This document shows, piece after piece, positions 54,814-63,109 of a stretch of DNA of 64,000 bases. The first letter of the stretch is position 1; each line of letters opens with the position of its first letter. The stretch spans positions 1 to 64,000 of the forward strand of contig NZ_JAHLEB010000007.1 in assembly GCF_018861735.1 (NCBI RefSeq), given 5' to 3'. The DNA is from Clostridium lacusfryxellense (lineage in GTDB: Bacteria; Bacillota; Clostridia; Clostridiales; Clostridiaceae). The translations under genes were made by a program, and so were the position numbers. The notes under the pieces are model-generated. The model made no database searches. It saw only the letters and a program-made list of their open reading frames with translations, and was not told the origin of the DNA.

Positions 54814-55797
54814 TTGGATATAATTTCATTAATAAAGAAAGTTACGAAGAGAGATGACGTTATAGATATTCAGGAGGCATATAATATATATGGTCTTCTA
54901 AGAGCAAGATATGTAAGTACTCAAACAGTTCAATTATTTAAGAACTTTGTTCATGATGTAAGTTGGGAAGTAGTTTTAAATGAATTTCAGAAAAATTTTG
55001 AAAATCAAATAAATAATCTAGAAAAATTAGGTGAAAAATTTCGTATAATTATGCCAAATAGACCACCTGTTGACGTTAAGTTTGCAACCCGTCTTAATGA
55101 TGTAACAGATGATTATATCTATAAAAAGATATACCATGACCTTGTAGCGCAGCTGATGTCTCTTAGTCATGCAGTTCGATCAAGTAGTACTAATGATAAT
55201 TTAAGAGGTATTATCATACAAGATTTAAAAACTCATTTTCAGGACTTTGATATACTTTATAAGTTTGGTAAATTGAAGGGCTGGGAAGAAGCTTATCCTA
55301 CATATAAGACAGCTATTCTACAAGAAAAAGAAGCGCTTTCCACGTCGGAAGCATTTCATATTTGGGATCATATTGTTATGCGATATGAACAAATTGAACT
55401 CATTGGTGTATTCTCAAGTTTTGCTCATGATACTGAGTTTAAGGTAATACTTCAACATGGGTCATATGTTTATAACAAGCAGGTTAAAAAGCTAGAGGAC
55501 TTAGCTCTAAAGCTTAATATTCCGCTTCCTAACAGATCGGCACTACCAGTAACGACGCCAATAGATCCTGAAATGATTACGGATAAGTTTATGTACCGAA
55601 TAATTTTGAGTTGGCAATTATCAGCCTTAGATGCACACCTTAGAGCAATCATTGAGACTATTAGGAATGAGTCACTGCGTAAGTTATGGACCAGTCTCCT
55701 TGATGTAGAGTTAGCGTATTACGATAAATATCTTAAATATGGAAAAATGAAGGGGTGGACAAGAGTAGTCCCAATTTATGGTGAGCCTGTAACATAA
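54814..55797 (+). CDS. Tandem DUF3231 protein (ferritin-like helical bundles)
   Basis: 327 residues from a TTG at 54814 (a GTG at 54805 lies within the GAGGGGTGAAGG site). Two copies of the same all-helical domain: about 1-165 and 170-327. Repeated landmarks include EAYNIYGLLRARY against EAFHIWDHIVMRY, LPNRPP-like against LPNRSALP, and closing KFGKLKGWEEAYPTY against KYGKMKGWTRVVPIY. DUF3231 proteins occur in spore-formers and resemble CotF-like coat proteins, so a spore or stress role is likely but unproven. Confidence 0.87.
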   Translation: MDIISLIKKVTKRDDVIDIQEAYNIYGLLRARYVSTQTVQLFKNFVHDVSWEVVLNEFQKNFENQINNLEKLGEKFRIIMPNRPPVDVKFATRLNDVTDDYIYKKIYHDLVAQLMSLSHAVRSSSTNDNLRGIIIQDLKTHFQDFDILYKFGKLKGWEEAYPTYKTAILQEKEALSTSEAFHIWDHIVMRYEQIELIGVFSSFAHDTEFKVILQHGSYVYNKQVKKLEDLALKLNIPLPNRSALPVTTPIDPEMITDKFMYRIILSWQLSALDAHLRAIIETIRNESLRKLWTSLLDVELAYYDKYLKYGKMKGWTRVVPIYGEPVT

Positions 55798-55890
55798 ATT
55801 TAAAAAAGCTACGTTGATCATTAATAAAATTACATAAAAAAGCCTATAATAACACAGATAGTTGTGTCAATAAGTTATATGGTTGATAAC

Positions 55891-55937
55891 AAAAGAGAGT
55901 TTAAGAGCAGTAACCTGCCTTTTAACTCTCTTTTGTT
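55891..55937. terminator. bidirectional terminator between DUF3231 gene and small minus-strand gene
   Basis: AAAAGAGAGTT (55891-55901) pairs with AACTCTCTTTT (55924-55934), with an inner GCAG/CTGC stem, flanked by A-run and T-rich sequence. Confidence 0.8.
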
Positions 55938-55940
55938 TAT

Positions 55941-56069
55941 TTAATCCTTTTTTTCCATGTGTTCAAAAACTACTCTAGCACTTTCTTCATGGCCGTGTTT
56001 AATATTTTTTTTCTTGAAGTTTTTATCTTCTTTTTTATTGTTTTTAGTTGATGCCATTTTATTATCCAT
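55941..56069 (-). CDS. Small charged protein of unknown function, 42 residues
   Basis: An open frame on the minus strand, ATG at 56069, stop 55941-55943, preceded by ATTGGAGAAGTGTAT, a good ribosome binding site. The protein is Lys/Asn-rich at the start (MASTKNNKKEDKNF) and ends HGHEESARVVFEHMEKKD, the more conserved-looking part. No membrane segment or Cys. It has its own terminator on the 3' side. I do not recognise the family; the small size, charge and site argue for a real gene. Confidence 0.65.
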   Translation of the reverse strand: MDNKMASTKNNKKEDKNFKKKNIKHGHEESARVVFEHMEKKD

Positions 56070-56339
56070 ATACACTTCTCCAATCTTAAGTATTTTATTT
56101 AACAGAATCTAATTACACTTTAGTAAACTGATGATCTAAATAGTTTTAACTATTTAAACTTTAATATACTTAATTTATATTTTGATTTATATAAGTCGAA
56201 AATAAATAAGTAATGCCATATTTATTTCATTGCATTTTCACTTAAAATCATGTATTCTAATGAATAATGATTAAGCTATAATTAAATGATTTATAAATTA
56301 TATATTACGGATTAAAGGATAAATAAGGAGGTAACAAAA
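56070..56339 (+). promoter_or_regulatory. divergent region with promoter of pyruvate carboxylase gene
   Basis: TTGCAT (56230-56235), a 17-base spacer and TATTCT (56253-56258) form a candidate promoter. The rest is AT-rich without recognised elements. Confidence 0.45.
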
Positions 56340-59300
56340 TTGAAAAAATTTAAGAGAGTATTAGTAGCAAATAGAGGAGAAATCGCTATAAGAGTTTTTA
56401 GAGCTTGTAACGAACTTGGAATTCGTACAGTAGCAATTTATTCAAATGAGGATAAATATTCATTGTTCAAAACTAAGGCAGATGAAGCATATCTAATCGG
56501 GAAAAACAGAAGTCCTGTTGAGGCATATTTAAATATTGAAGAGATAATCAGTATTGCACTTAAAAAGGGTGTAGATGCTATTCATCCTGGATACGGATTT
56601 TTATCGGAAAATCCTGAATTTGCGAAAAAGTGTGCTAAGGCCGGTATAGAATTTATTGGACCAACAGCTGAAATGATGGATAGTCTTGGTGATAAAATTA
56701 AATCTAAAATTGTTGCAAATTCAGTTGGAGTTCCAACTATACCTGGAGATAAAAAAGAAGTTGAAACAGTTGAGGAAGCAAAGATACTCGCTGGAAAATG
56801 TGGATACCCAGTTATGATAAAGGCGGTTGCTGGCGGCGGCGGACGAGGTATGAGAATTGTTCGAACGGAAGACGAATTACCTTCTGCTTATAGAAGTGCT
56901 AAAAGTGAAGCAAAGAAAGCATTTGGTATTGACTATCTTTATATAGAAAAATATCTTGAAAAGGCAAAACATATTGAAGTACAGGTTCTCGGAGATAAAT
57001 TTGGTAATATTGTTCATTTACATGAGCGTGATTGCTCTATCCAAAGAAGGCATCAAAAGGTAGTCGAATATACTCCTGCTTTTTCTATATCAGAAGAAAT
57101 AAGAAATAGTATCTGTAATGATGCTTTAAAAATAGCTAAATCAGTAAATTATAGAAGTGCTGGAACATTGGAGTTTTTAGTAGATACTAATGGGAATCAT
57201 TATTTTATAGAAATGAACCCTAGAATTCAAGTTGAACATACTGTTACGGAAATGGTAACAGGCATTGATATAGTACAAAGTCAAATACTTATAGCAGAAG
57301 ATTACGCATTAAATTCTCCTGAGATAGGAATTAACTCCCAAGAAGATGTTAAGGTTAATGGTTATTCTATTCAGTGTCGTATAACAACAGAGGATCCATC
57401 TAATAACTTTGCACCTGATACTGGGAAAATAGAAGAATATAGAACAGGATCTGGTTTTGGAATAAGGCTTGATGGTGGTAATGGGTTTGCGGGAGCAATA
57501 ATTAGTCCTTACTATGATAGTTTACTCGTAAAAAATATATCATGGTCTAGAACATTCCATGATGCTATAAAGAAGTCTATAAGGGCTGTTGAAGAAACCA
57601 GAATTACAGGAGTAAAGACTAACATAGGCTTCCTAATCAATGTACTAAATCATCCTACTTTTTTAAAGGGCGAGTGTAATACAAGTTTTATTGAGGATAA
57701 TCCTGAATTGATATCTATTAATCCTCAGGCAGATGAAGAAAGTAGAGTTCTGAAGTTTATTGGTGAAAAAATGGTAAATGAAACTAATGGCGTTAAAAAG
57801 CTTTACGATGTTCCAGTAGTACCTAAAATTATAATGCCAGGTGAACTTAGTGGTACAAAACAGATTTTAGATACGCAGGGAACAGAGGGACTTTTAAAAT
57901 GGATCAAAGGACAAAACAAATTATTGTTAACTGATACTACTATGAGAGATGCTCATCAATCATTAATGGCAACTAGAGTGAGAACAAAGGATATGTTAAA
58001 GATAGCAACTGCTACCTCAGTTTATGGAGCAGATTTATTTTCTCTTGAGATGTGGGGTGGAGCTACTTTTGATGTAGCATATAGGTATTTAAATGAATCC
58101 CCATGGGAAAGACTCACAGAACTTCGAAAGAAAATTCCTAATGTGCTTTTTCAGATGCTTATACGTGGAGCAAATGCAGTAGGGTATAAAAATTATCCTG
58201 ATAATATAATTCGTGAATTTATTAAAGAGTCAGCAAGTTCTGGTATTGATGTGTTTAGAATATTTGATTCTCTAAACTGGTTAAAAGGAATGGAAATTTC
58301 AATAGAAGAGGTTATTAAAAGCGGTAAAGTGGCAGAGGCTTGTATCTGCTATACCGGGGATATCTTAAATGATAAAAAAGATAAATACAATTTAGATTAT
58401 TATATTAAGCTTGCTAAGGAAATTGAAAAAACAGGAGCTCATATTTTAGGAATAAAAGATATGTCAGCGCTGCTTAAACCTCACGCTGCTTTTAAATTAA
58501 TTAATGCTTTAAAGCAGGAAGTAGGAATGCCTATTCATCTGCATACTCATGATACTACAGGAAATGGGGTTGCTACAGTTCTAATGGCGGCGCAAGCAGG
58601 GGTAGATATTGTAGATACAGCATTTAACAGTATGTCAGGGCTCACTAGTCAACCCGCTTTAAACTCGGTTGTTGCAGCACTTAAAAATACTGATAGAGAC
58701 ACAGGTTTAGACCTCAAAGGAATTCAGGGTATTTCAGATTACTGGGATGCGGTAAGACCTGTTTATGAAGGATTTAAATCTGACCTAAATTCTGGTTCTG
58801 CTGAAATTTATAGATATGAAATTCCAGGAGGTCAATACTCTAATCTTAAACCTCAGGTTGAGAGTTTTGGACTTGCACATAAATTTAATGAAATTAAAGA
58901 AATGTATAAAGAGGTAAATGATATGGTAGGGGATATTGTAAAGGTAACTCCATCATCTAAGATGGTTGGGGATTTTGCAATATTTATGGTCCAAAATGAC
59001 CTTACACCAGAAAATATATATGATAAAGCAACAAAAATGTCTTTCCCGGATTCAGTTGTATCATATTTTAAAGGGATGATGGGTCAACCAATGGGTGGAT
59101 TCCCAGAAAGACTTCAAAAATTAGTGCTAAAAGGTGAGGAGCCAATTACATGTAGACCTGGTGAACTACTTCCAGATGAGGATTTCGCGAAGATAGAAAA
59201 ACACTTAATAGAGAAGTTTGATATCACTCCAGGTAAAAAAGATATACTTAGTTATGCATTATACCCTGATGTATTTGATGGATATATAAAATATATTAAG

Positions 59301-59768
59301 GAATTTGGAGATTTAAGTAGGATCGGAAGCGATATTTATTTCCATGGTCTCAATGAGGGCGAAACTTGCGAAGTTGAGATTGCTGATGGAAAATCTCATA
59401 TGATAAAATTACTACACATTAGTAAACTGGATTTAGAAGGTAACAAAGTTCTTATTTTTGAGGTAGATGGGAATAGGCGTGAAATAAAAATAAAAGATAG
59501 AAATAATAAAGTTGCTTTAGCTTTCCAATCCTCAGAAATGGCTGATTCATCAAATCCACTTGAGGTTGGATCACCTATACCTGGAACTGTTTTGTCTATC
59601 CTTGTTTCAGAAGGGGATGAAGTAGTCGAAAATCAACCTATAATGGTAGTTGAGGCTATGAAGATGGAGACTAGGGTAATAGCTTCAATAACAGGCAAGG
59701 TTGAGTCTATTAATGTTAAAGAAGGTCAGCAAGTAAAGGCCGGAGAATTATTAATGAATTTGAAATAA
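56340..59768 (+). CDS. pyc: Pyruvate carboxylase
   Basis: 1142 residues, full length. TTG start behind AAGGAGGTAACAAAA. Biotin carboxylase domain (about 1-450; VANRGEIAIRVFRAC, AGGGGRGMRI, EMNPRIQVEHTVTE), carboxyltransferase (about 520-800; TTMRDAHQSL, EMWGGATFD), a PYC/OADA linker (about 830-1000), and a biotinyl domain with Lys1108 in VEAMKMET. It carboxylates pyruvate to oxaloacetate with ATP and bicarbonate, feeding aspartate and 2-oxoglutarate for the amino-acid genes nearby. Monocistronic with a clear terminator. Confidence 0.97.
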   Translation: MKKFKRVLVANRGEIAIRVFRACNELGIRTVAIYSNEDKYSLFKTKADEAYLIGKNRSPVEAYLNIEEIISIALKKGVDAIHPGYGFLSENPEFAKKCAKAGIEFIGPTAEMMDSLGDKIKSKIVANSVGVPTIPGDKKEVETVEEAKILAGKCGYPVMIKAVAGGGGRGMRIVRTEDELPSAYRSAKSEAKKAFGIDYLYIEKYLEKAKHIEVQVLGDKFGNIVHLHERDCSIQRRHQKVVEYTPAFSISEEIRNSICNDALKIAKSVNYRSAGTLEFLVDTNGNHYFIEMNPRIQVEHTVTEMVTGIDIVQSQILIAEDYALNSPEIGINSQEDVKVNGYSIQCRITTEDPSNNFAPDTGKIEEYRTGSGFGIRLDGGNGFAGAIISPYYDSLLVKNISWSRTFHDAIKKSIRAVEETRITGVKTNIGFLINVLNHPTFLKGECNTSFIEDNPELISINPQADEESRVLKFIGEKMVNETNGVKKLYDVPVVPKIIMPGELSGTKQILDTQGTEGLLKWIKGQNKLLLTDTTMRDAHQSLMATRVRTKDMLKIATATSVYGADLFSLEMWGGATFDVAYRYLNESPWERLTELRKKIPNVLFQMLIRGANAVGYKNYPDNIIREFIKESASSGIDVFRIFDSLNWLKGMEISIEEVIKSGKVAEACICYTGDILNDKKDKYNLDYYIKLAKEIEKTGAHILGIKDMSALLKPHAAFKLINALKQEVGMPIHLHTHDTTGNGVATVLMAAQAGVDIVDTAFNSMSGLTSQPALNSVVAALKNTDRDTGLDLKGIQGISDYWDAVRPVYEGFKSDLNSGSAEIYRYEIPGGQYSNLKPQVESFGLAHKFNEIKEMYKEVNDMVGDIVKVTPSSKMVGDFAIFMVQNDLTPENIYDKATKMSFPDSVVSYFKGMMGQPMGGFPERLQKLVLKGEEPITCRPGELLPDEDFAKIEKHLIEKFDITPGKKDILSYALYPDVFDGYIKYIKEFGDLSRIGSDIYFHGLNEGETCEVEIADGKSHMIKLLHISKLDLEGNKVLIFEVDGNRREIKIKDRNNKVALAFQSSEMADSSNPLEVGSPIPGTVLSILVSEGDEVVENQPIMVVEAMKMETRVIASITGKVESINVKEGQQVKAGELLMNLK

Positions 59769-59784
59769 AAAAGTAGAATAAGAT

Positions 59785-59837
59785 AAACGCCTTTTACTAT
59801 TGCAGAAAAACTGTATATAGTATAGGGCGTTTTTTTA
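59785..59837 (+). terminator. terminator of pyruvate carboxylase gene
   Basis: AAACGCC (59785-59791) pairs with GGCGTTT (59826-59832), extended by ACTAT/ATAGT pairs, followed by a long T-run. Confidence 0.85.
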
Positions 59838-59893
59838 ATGGCATCTAAAAATTGACATTGTAATAATGAAATGTATATGTTACCATAGACACA

Positions 59894-59907
59894 GAAAAGG
59901 TTTTCTT
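59894..59907. promoter_or_regulatory. LacI-type operator, site 1
   Basis: AGAAAAGGTTTTCT, a near-palindrome identical to site 2, about 90 bases upstream of it, before the predicted -35 box. Confidence 0.65.
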
Positions 59908-59941
59908 TACTAAAAATAAATTATTTTAGTAAAATAATTTA

Positions 59942-59972
59942 TTGACAAGCGTACTATAAAAGTACGTATTAA
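59942..59972 (+). promoter_or_regulatory. promoter of symporter gene with dyad in the spacer
   Basis: TTGACA (59942-59947) is followed 19 bases later by TATTAA (59967-59972). The long spacer contains the inverted repeat CGTACT-ATAAA-AGTACG (59950-59966). Confidence 0.45.
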
Positions 59973-59984
59973 ATTTAGGAAAAT

Positions 59985-59998
59985 AGAAAAGGTTTTCT
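59985..59998. promoter_or_regulatory. LacI-type operator, site 2
   Basis: AGAAAAGGTTTTCT, extended symmetrically to ATAGAAAA-GG-TTTTCTAT (59983-60000), just downstream of the promoter. Confidence 0.7.
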
Positions 59999-60010
59999 AT
60001 AACTTTATTT

Positions 60011-60022
60011 GAAAAGCTTTTC
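60011..60022. promoter_or_regulatory. LacI-type operator, site 3
   Basis: GAAAAGCTTTTC, a perfect palindrome with the same half-sites (GAAAA/TTTTC), 30 bases before the symporter start. Confidence 0.6.
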
Positions 60023-60053
60023 TATTTAATAAACTAAGATATGGAGATGTAAT

Positions 60054-61784
60054 ATGCAAGTCTTAATTATTGGTTCATTTTTATTTTTTACAATTTTAGT
60101 TGCAGTATATACTTATTTTAAATTAAAAGGGAACAACAAAAAAAAGGTATCTAAGGATTCGTATTTCCTAGGAGGACGTAGTTTAACTGCGGGAGTTATT
60201 GGATCATCACTTTTACTTGCAAATTTGAGTGCTGCAAATTTTGTTGGTATGAGCGCACAATCTTACAGTGGGAATATGAGTAACATGGCATATGAAGTTA
60301 CATCAGGACTTGTTCTTGTTGTTGTTGCTATGTTTTTATTACCAAAGTATTTGAAACAAGGAATAACAACTGTACCAGATTTCCTTGAAGACAGGTTTGA
60401 TTCTGGTGTTAAAAAAACAGTTTCAATATTGTTTTTATTGTTATACATATTAAATTTATTGCCAACTACTCTTTATTCAGGAGCTATTGCACTAAGTCAA
60501 ATATTTGATTTGCAAAACGCTTTTGGAATAAGTTATGAGGCAAGCATTTGGATTACTGTATGGGTTATAGGCATAATTGGTTTTTTCTACGCAATAATAG
60601 GAGGACTCAAAGCAATGGCAATAGCTGATACATTAAATGGTATTGCACTTGCCATTGGAGGACTCATGGTACCTTTCTTTGGATTTTTATATCTTGGCAA
60701 AGGTAACTTTTCTACAGGAGTATCAAATTTTATTATGACTTCACCAGAAAAGTTTAATGCAGTTGGTTCATCAACTGATCCGGTTCCTTTTGGAGCAGCG
60801 TTTACAGGATTGATATTAGTTAATCTTTATTATTGGGGAACTGACCAATCTATTATACAAAGAGCTCTAGCTGCTAAAAATCTTAAAGAAGGCCAAAAGG
60901 GAGTAATCTTTGCAGGGTTTTTAAAAGTAATGACGCCACTAATTGTAATAATACCTGGAATAATAGCTTTTCAAATATTTGGAGGGTCGGCAATAAACCC
61001 TGACCTTATGTATTCTAAACTTGTTAATGTAGTGCTTCCTAAACCATTAACAGGATTCTTTGCAGCAGCAATGTTTGGTGCAGTATTAAGTACATTTACT
61101 GGAGTTTTAAATAGCGCTTCAACATTATTTGCTTTGAATGTATATGGACCAATTTTTGGAAAAGGTAAAAGCGATGAAGAAGTTGTTTCTAAAGCTAAAT
61201 ACTTTGGTATAATAATAGCAATAGTATCAATGTTTATAGGACCATTTATAATGTATGTACCACAAGGGTTATTTCAATATTTACAAACAATAAATGGATA
61301 TTTTAATGTTCCTATATTTGCTGTAGTGTTCATTGGATATGTTACAAAAAGAGTTCCAGCAATTGCAGCAAAGATATCATTAGTATTTTTCGTAGGGACT
61401 TATGGTATATTGCAACTAGTGATAAAACCCGATCTTAATTTCCTTTATCAGCTAGCAATATTATTTGTAGTAAGTTGTCTACTTATGCTTATAATAGGTA
61501 AAATTAAGCCACGAGAAACTCCATATGTAATGAAAATGAAAAATGTAGTTAATGTAGAACCTTGGAAGTTTCGTTATGAAGCTAGTGGAGTAGTTGTATT
61601 TCTTATGATATCAATGTATATAGTATGCTCAAAACTTGGTATCGCAGCTGCTAATGGAGCTACAATTTATACATTTATATATGTTTTAATAGTAGGGGTA
61701 ATTACAGTACTTACAGTTTTCATTATAAAAAAGAAAGGTTTAGAGAAAATTAAAAATAGCGAAGATAAACTTAATTTAAATTAA
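60054..61784 (+). CDS. Sodium:solute symporter (SSS/SLC5 family), probably sugar-related
   Basis: 576 residues with about 14 hydrophobic segments. Family landmarks: YFLGGRSLTAGVIGSSLLLANLSAANFVGMSAQSY in the first helices (sodium site region), the YAIIGGLKAMAIADTLNG segment and TDQSIIQRALAAKN. The LANLSAANFVGMS pattern is close to SGLT/YidK-type sugar carriers, and the LacI-type regulator downstream supports a sugar or polyol. The exact substrate is unknown. No catabolic gene follows, so the pair seems dedicated to transport. ATATGGAGATGTAAT precedes the ATG. Confidence 0.88.
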   Translation: MQVLIIGSFLFFTILVAVYTYFKLKGNNKKKVSKDSYFLGGRSLTAGVIGSSLLLANLSAANFVGMSAQSYSGNMSNMAYEVTSGLVLVVVAMFLLPKYLKQGITTVPDFLEDRFDSGVKKTVSILFLLLYILNLLPTTLYSGAIALSQIFDLQNAFGISYEASIWITVWVIGIIGFFYAIIGGLKAMAIADTLNGIALAIGGLMVPFFGFLYLGKGNFSTGVSNFIMTSPEKFNAVGSSTDPVPFGAAFTGLILVNLYYWGTDQSIIQRALAAKNLKEGQKGVIFAGFLKVMTPLIVIIPGIIAFQIFGGSAINPDLMYSKLVNVVLPKPLTGFFAAAMFGAVLSTFTGVLNSASTLFALNVYGPIFGKGKSDEEVVSKAKYFGIIIAIVSMFIGPFIMYVPQGLFQYLQTINGYFNVPIFAVVFIGYVTKRVPAIAAKISLVFFVGTYGILQLVIKPDLNFLYQLAILFVVSCLLMLIIGKIKPRETPYVMKMKNVVNVEPWKFRYEASGVVVFLMISMYIVCSKLGIAAANGATIYTFIYVLIVGVITVLTVFIIKKKGLEKIKNSEDKLNLN

Positions 61785-61835
61785 TATTCGAATCATATTC
61801 ATTGATATAAACACTTTGATTTTGGGGAGGACATA

Positions 61836-62852
61836 ATGAGAGTTAATATAAGGGATGTTGCAAAGGAAGCAAATGTTTCTATGAGTACTGTATCTAGAGT
61901 TCTAAACGAAAATTACCCTGTTAAAGAGGAAACTAGAATTAGAGTTGAAAAAGCAGTAAGTAAATTAAATTTCAGTCCTAATTTGCTCGCTAGATCTTTA
62001 ATTAGTCAAAATACAAAAACAATAGGAATAATAGTTCCGAGTATAAACAATCTTTTTTTTCCAACTGTAATTAAAGCTATTGAATATGAACTTAGAATAA
62101 AAGGTTATTCTATTTATTTATGTGATACGGATGAGAATGCTAGCGAAGAAGTAAAATATATAAAATCTCTAATGGGCAGGCAGGTAGACGGAATTATACT
62201 TATTGATCCGAAAACAGAAAATATGAAAAATGGTTTTTATGAGACCGTGGGAAAAGATGTACCACTTGTATCAATAAATGGATACAATAATAACATAAAT
62301 TGTAATTTCGTGCTTAACGATGAAGCTGGTGGTGCAAGACAAGTTATGTCATATCTTTTAGAACTTGGACATAAGAATATAGTTTTTGTAAGAGGCAAGG
62401 AAAGTTATTCATATGATATAAAAGAAGATGTTTATAATAAATTCATGGACGAGCATAATTTAACAAACCAAAAGAAAATTATAGATATCGGTGAAGGCAA
62501 TAGTAATGAAACCGTTGAAGGTACAATGAATATATTGAGTATAGAATTATCTAAACTAAAGGGACCAATAGCTGTTTTTGCTTGCAATGATTTAATGGCT
62601 CTTGGAGTTTTGAATGCTTGTAAAATAATTAATCTAAATGTACCTAGGGATGTTTCTATAATAGGTTTTGACAATATTTGCATTTCAAACATGGTTGAAC
62701 CAAAGATTACAACAGTTGATCAAAATATGTATTTACTTGGAGAGCATGCTTCAAAGATGTTACTTAACTTAATTGAAAGTAATAACTCAAAAGTTAGTAG
62801 AATTGAGTTGAAAACACAACTTATTATCAGAAATAGTTGTCATGCTATTTAA
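61836..62852 (+). CDS. LacI/GalR-family transcriptional regulator
   Basis: 338 residues. Helix-turn-helix at the start (NIRDVAKEANVSMSTVSRVLNE), hinge helix near SPNLLARSL, then the periplasmic-binding-like effector domain (KTIGIIVPSINNLFFP). The preferred start has TTGGGGAGGACATA. It is encoded right after the symporter; three GAAAA/TTTTC operators lie before that gene, so it most likely represses the symporter and itself until a sugar is present. Confidence 0.93.
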   Translation: MRVNIRDVAKEANVSMSTVSRVLNENYPVKEETRIRVEKAVSKLNFSPNLLARSLISQNTKTIGIIVPSINNLFFPTVIKAIEYELRIKGYSIYLCDTDENASEEVKYIKSLMGRQVDGIILIDPKTENMKNGFYETVGKDVPLVSINGYNNNINCNFVLNDEAGGARQVMSYLLELGHKNIVFVRGKESYSYDIKEDVYNKFMDEHNLTNQKKIIDIGEGNSNETVEGTMNILSIELSKLKGPIAVFACNDLMALGVLNACKIINLNVPRDVSIIGFDNICISNMVEPKITTVDQNMYLLGEHASKMLLNLIESNNSKVSRIELKTQLIIRNSCHAI

Positions 62853-62860
62853 AATTCTCT

Positions 62861-62906
62861 AAAACATTAACCACAATTTTTATTGTGGTTAATGTTTTAT
62901 TTTTTT
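62861..62906 (+). terminator. terminator of the symporter-lacI unit
   Basis: Perfect 17-bp stem, arms 62861-62877 and 62882-62898, with a 4-base loop and A TTTTTTT after it. Confidence 0.92.
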
Positions 62907-63019
62907 ATTAGTACACTACAATATTTAGTAACATTATTAAATAAAAACATATATAGTTTAAATTGGAGTTGACAAGAAATTACATAGAATAGCAAAAAAG
63001 TTTATGATATATTATATTA

Positions 63020-63033
63020 AGAAAACGTTTGCG
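63020..63033. promoter_or_regulatory. possible cre or LacI-family site before chemoreceptor gene
   Basis: AGAAAACGTTTGCG fits the CcpA cre consensus (TGNAARCGNWWNCA) at 12 of 14 positions and lies downstream of the AT-rich TATATT region. The match is by eye and could be for another LacI-family protein. Confidence 0.4.
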
Positions 63034-63109
63034 ACGTACAACGTAAATTCTAATGTATAAAGTATCTACAGGTTTTTATAAAAGGTAAACCAGGGGGGCA
63101 TAAAATCAA

